Below are positions 62,020 through 64,000 of a DNA stretch of 64,000 bases, piece by piece (within the stretch, counting starts at the first letter, position 1; the number at the start of each line of letters is the position of its first letter). The notes under the pieces are model-generated. The model had not been told where the DNA came from and made no database searches. It worked only from the letters and a program-made list of their open reading frames with translations. The stretch is from positions 62,001-126,000 of the forward strand of contig NZ_BTHK01000002.1 of the NCBI RefSeq assembly GCF_033242365.1, written 5' to 3'. The position numbers and the translations under genes are program-made. The stretch comes from Lachnoanaerobaculum sanguinis. Its GTDB lineage: Bacteria; Bacillota; Clostridia; Lachnospirales; Lachnospiraceae.

Positions 62020-63404
62020 TGGAACTTCTTATAGATTTAAATAGTGATTGCCCTATATACGAGCAAATCTATGAATTTATTAAGAATGAAATAAAAAACG
62101 GGCAAATCTTGCCCGAAACCAAACTTCCTTCAACAAGAAGTTTGTCTCAAAGTTTGAAAATATCCAGAACTACAGTGGTCAATGCCTACGAGCAGTTGTC
62201 AGCTGAAGGGTATTTAAAATCTAGAGGCGGTAGCGGATATATTGTAAATCGTCTGGATGTTTTAAACATTGAAAGAAAGAAATACAAAAGGGAAGCCAAG
62301 AGAGAAGATTTTAAGATTGAAGATGATATTAAGATTGATTTTTCACCGACAAAAATTGACTCAAAAAGCTTTCCCTATGCATCCTGGAGGAGTATCGCAA
62401 GGAAGGTGTTTTCAAGTGAAAAGGAGGATGTTTTCACTGCAGGAGATAAGCAGGGAGAGTTTGGGCTTAGAACTCAGATAGCCGATTATCTTCATACTGC
62501 AAGAAGGGTTGTATGCACTCCTTCAAATATTGTGGTCGGAGCCGGAAGTGAATATCTGATATTGCTTCTTGGATTATTGCTAGGTACAAGAAATATTGCA
62601 CTTGAAAATCCGGGATATATTAAGGCCAAAGAAATCTTCAAATCAATGTCTTGGAATGTACTCAGTGTAGATATGGACGATGAGGGTATAAATATAGATA
62701 TACTCGAGTCGACTGATGCTGATATATGCTATCTGATGCCTGCAAATCAATATCCTACAGGTGTTATAATGCCAATAAACAGAAGAAGAGAACTTATTTC
62801 ATGGTGCTATGAAAAGAGTGACAGATATATAATAGAAGACGATTATGATTCGGAGTTTCGATTTGTGGGTAAACCTATTCCTGCAATGCAAGGGCTTGAT
62901 CCTTCAAGGATTATATATATGGGAACATTTTCAAAGGCAATAGCACCGGCGATAAGAGTGGCTTATATGGTCCTGCCTGAAAAGCTGATGGAAGAGTATG
63001 AGAATAAACTGAAATTCCTTTCCTGCACGGTTCCCAAGTCCGATCAAAATATTCTTGAAACATTTATAAAGGGAGGATATTTTGAAAGACATCTGAACAG
63101 AATGAGAACCAACTACAGGTTGAAAAGAGATGCTCTTATTGAAAGCATAAGAAATAATTTGCCAAAGGCAAAAGTTTTTGAAAACAACTCGGGACTTCAT
63201 ATTTTACTTACACTGGATCATCTTAGCGAGGAAGAGATACTAAACTATGGAAAACTTGCAGGAATCAGACTTTATCCCATATCTGTTTTTTATACAGGTA
63301 GAAATATAAGAAAATCTACCGTTTTGGTGGGCTTTGCCGGATTAAGTATAGATGAGATAAAAAAAGGTATAGAAGATTTCGGCAAAAAGATTTATACTGA
63401 ATAA
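62019..63404 (+). CDS. MocR/PdxR-family regulator (GntR-aminotransferase fusion)
   Basis: A 461-residue protein with an N-terminal GntR winged helix (about 10-75, LPSTRSLSQSLKISRTTVV, AEGYLKSRGGSGYIV) fused to a fold type I aminotransferase domain with PLP lysine in GTFSKAIAPAIRVAY. PdxR-type members control vitamin B6 synthesis, others GABA or taurine use; no pdxST is in the window, so the target is open. It starts on a TGATG overlap with glnS, an unexpected partner. Confidence 0.9.
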   Translation: MELLIDLNSDCPIYEQIYEFIKNEIKNGQILPETKLPSTRSLSQSLKISRTTVVNAYEQLSAEGYLKSRGGSGYIVNRLDVLNIERKKYKREAKREDFKIEDDIKIDFSPTKIDSKSFPYASWRSIARKVFSSEKEDVFTAGDKQGEFGLRTQIADYLHTARRVVCTPSNIVVGAGSEYLILLLGLLLGTRNIALENPGYIKAKEIFKSMSWNVLSVDMDDEGINIDILESTDADICYLMPANQYPTGVIMPINRRRELISWCYEKSDRYIIEDDYDSEFRFVGKPIPAMQGLDPSRIIYMGTFSKAIAPAIRVAYMVLPEKLMEEYENKLKFLSCTVPKSDQNILETFIKGGYFERHLNRMRTNYRLKRDALIESIRNNLPKAKVFENNSGLHILLTLDHLSEEEILNYGKLAGIRLYPISVFYTGRNIRKSTVLVGFAGLSIDEIKKGIEDFGKKIYTE

Positions 63405-63427
63405 AAATATTGTAAAGGAGTAAGATT

Positions 63428-63628
63428 ATGACAATAAATAAGAATATGACAATCGGTGAGCTTTTGCTTACAAATGATTTAATAGCACCTATACTTATGA
63501 GAGCGGGAATGCATTGCCTCGGATGTCCTTCATCACAGATGGAGACTTTAGAAGAGGCTTGCATGGTACACGGAATTGACTGTGATGTATTGGTGTCACA
63601 GATAAATGAAATTTTATCTGCTTCATAA
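63428..63628 (+). CDS. DUF1858-domain protein
   Basis: A 66-residue protein of the DUF1858 family (related to the ScdA/Ric N-terminal domain): MTIGELLLTNDLIAPILMRAGMHCLGCPSS with CLGC (C30, C33) near the middle. Family members are linked to Fe-S repair or redox. AAAGGAG precedes the ATG. It is followed by a bidirectional terminator. Confidence 0.9.
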   Translation: MTINKNMTIGELLLTNDLIAPILMRAGMHCLGCPSSQMETLEEACMVHGIDCDVLVSQINEILSAS

Positions 63629-63635
63629 AATAAAG

Positions 63636-63677
63636 AAAGCTGTAGCTTTAAATAAAATTTAAAGCTGCAGCTTTTTT
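63636..63677. terminator. Bidirectional terminator between the DUF1858 and lrgB genes
   Basis: AAAGCTGTAGCTTTAAA pairs with TTTAAAGCTGCAGCTTT (one G-T pair) around a five-base loop, T/A runs on both sides. Confidence 0.9.
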
Positions 63678-63684
63678 ATGTCAA

Positions 63685-64000
63685 CTATATAAGTTTTGCA
63701 AAGAATGAAGCAAATATAACCGTAATAATACCTGCAACCGCTATGGATAAGGAACTCATAGCACCTTCGGTTTCGCCCATTTCAAGGGCTTTTGAAGTAC
63801 CTATGGCATGTGCGGACGAACCGAGACCTATTCCCTTTGCAATAGGATTTGTTATATTAAAAATTTTATAAACAATATCGGCCGATACATTACCGAAAAC
63901 ACCTGTTACAATGATAACGGCAGTGGTAATAGTGGATACACCTCCAAGTTCTTCCGATACTCCGATACCTATTGCTGTAGTTATTGACTTCGGAAGCATG
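63685..64000 (-). CDS. lrgB: LrgB family protein (start outside window)
   Basis: The C-terminal ~105 residues of a membrane protein of the LrgB/CidB family, which with LrgA controls murein hydrolase activity or transports pyruvate/glycolate. MLPKSITTAIGIGVSEELGG, GIGLGSSAHAIGTSKALEMGE and EGAMSSLSIAVAGIITVIFA are the family core. The frame runs off the right edge; a visible ATG at 63999 is internal. lrgA would be expected beyond the window. Confidence 0.9.
   Translation of the reverse strand, partial: MLPKSITTAIGIGVSEELGGVSTITTAVIIVTGVFGNVSADIVYKIFNITNPIAKGIGLGSSAHAIGTSKALEMGETEGAMSSLSIAVAGIITVIFASFFAKLI

Overview
The window is a chromosomal segment of a low-GC Gram-positive anaerobe. The gene order cmk-ispH-rpsA, plsX-acpP and rnc-smc-ftsY, the purine-rich Shine-Dalgarno sites, a type III glutamine synthetase, a C_GCAxxG_C_C protein, a CD1871A-type CxxC peptide and a TnpW remnant all point to Clostridia, most likely Lachnospiraceae. 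The genus cannot be fixed from sequence reading alone. No rRNA, tRNA or CRISPR array was seen; the one clear RNA gene is RNase P RNA (rnpB).

Layout. 1-17.9 kb is housekeeping on the + strand: the end of an HI0933-like flavoprotein, cmk, ispH, ribosomal S1, a CPBP membrane protease, an orphan cbiG with a small partner, plsX-acpP, a roughly 270-bp nested inverted repeat, rnc-smc-ftsY, ilvA, a CLC transporter with fluoride-type motifs, dapA-dapB and tmcAL. rnpB follows with its own promoter and terminator. 18.3-19.3 kb is a Panacea-domain antitoxin with a PemK/MazF-like toxin.

19.3-23.6 kb is a compact thiol/redox locus: a polytopic NapH-like 4Fe-4S protein, a sensor kinase, a 53-residue CxxC membrane peptide, a frameshifted lipoprotein gene, a TlpA-like thioredoxin lipoprotein and, convergent, an OmpR-family response regulator. 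Two promoters in it share the same direct-repeat architecture, suggesting control by that two-component system.

23.9-41.4 kb is an exopolysaccharide/capsule operon: CpsB phosphatase, Wzz-like protein and CpsD tyrosine kinase, an LCP protein, a secreted Gly-rich SHRRG-repeat protein, a sugar epimerase/dehydratase, aminotransferase, initiating sugar transferase, three glycosyltransferases, polymerase, TupA-like ATP-grasp protein, flippase, acetyltransferase, a nucleotide-sugar epimerase and a UDP-sugar dehydrogenase. The middle (about 31.2-39.1 kb) is visibly more AT-rich than its flanks, as expected of an exchangeable serotype cassette.

41.5-47.3 kb is a graveyard and cargo zone: relaxase-like and topB remnants, an intact tnpW, a class II Fic gene between two near-identical terminators, an orphan RelB/DinJ antitoxin, a PAP2 phosphatase and an AbiE-type type IV toxin-antitoxin pair with a candidate operator.

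47.3-64 kb returns to metabolism: a membrane-anchored D,D-carboxypeptidase, a COG2509 flavoprotein, a C_GCAxxG_C_C protein with a TDT transporter, glnN and a HAD phosphatase, a LysR regulator divergent from leuCD, argG divergent from cysK, glnS with a MocR/PdxR-like regulator, a DUF1858 protein and the end of lrgB at the right edge.
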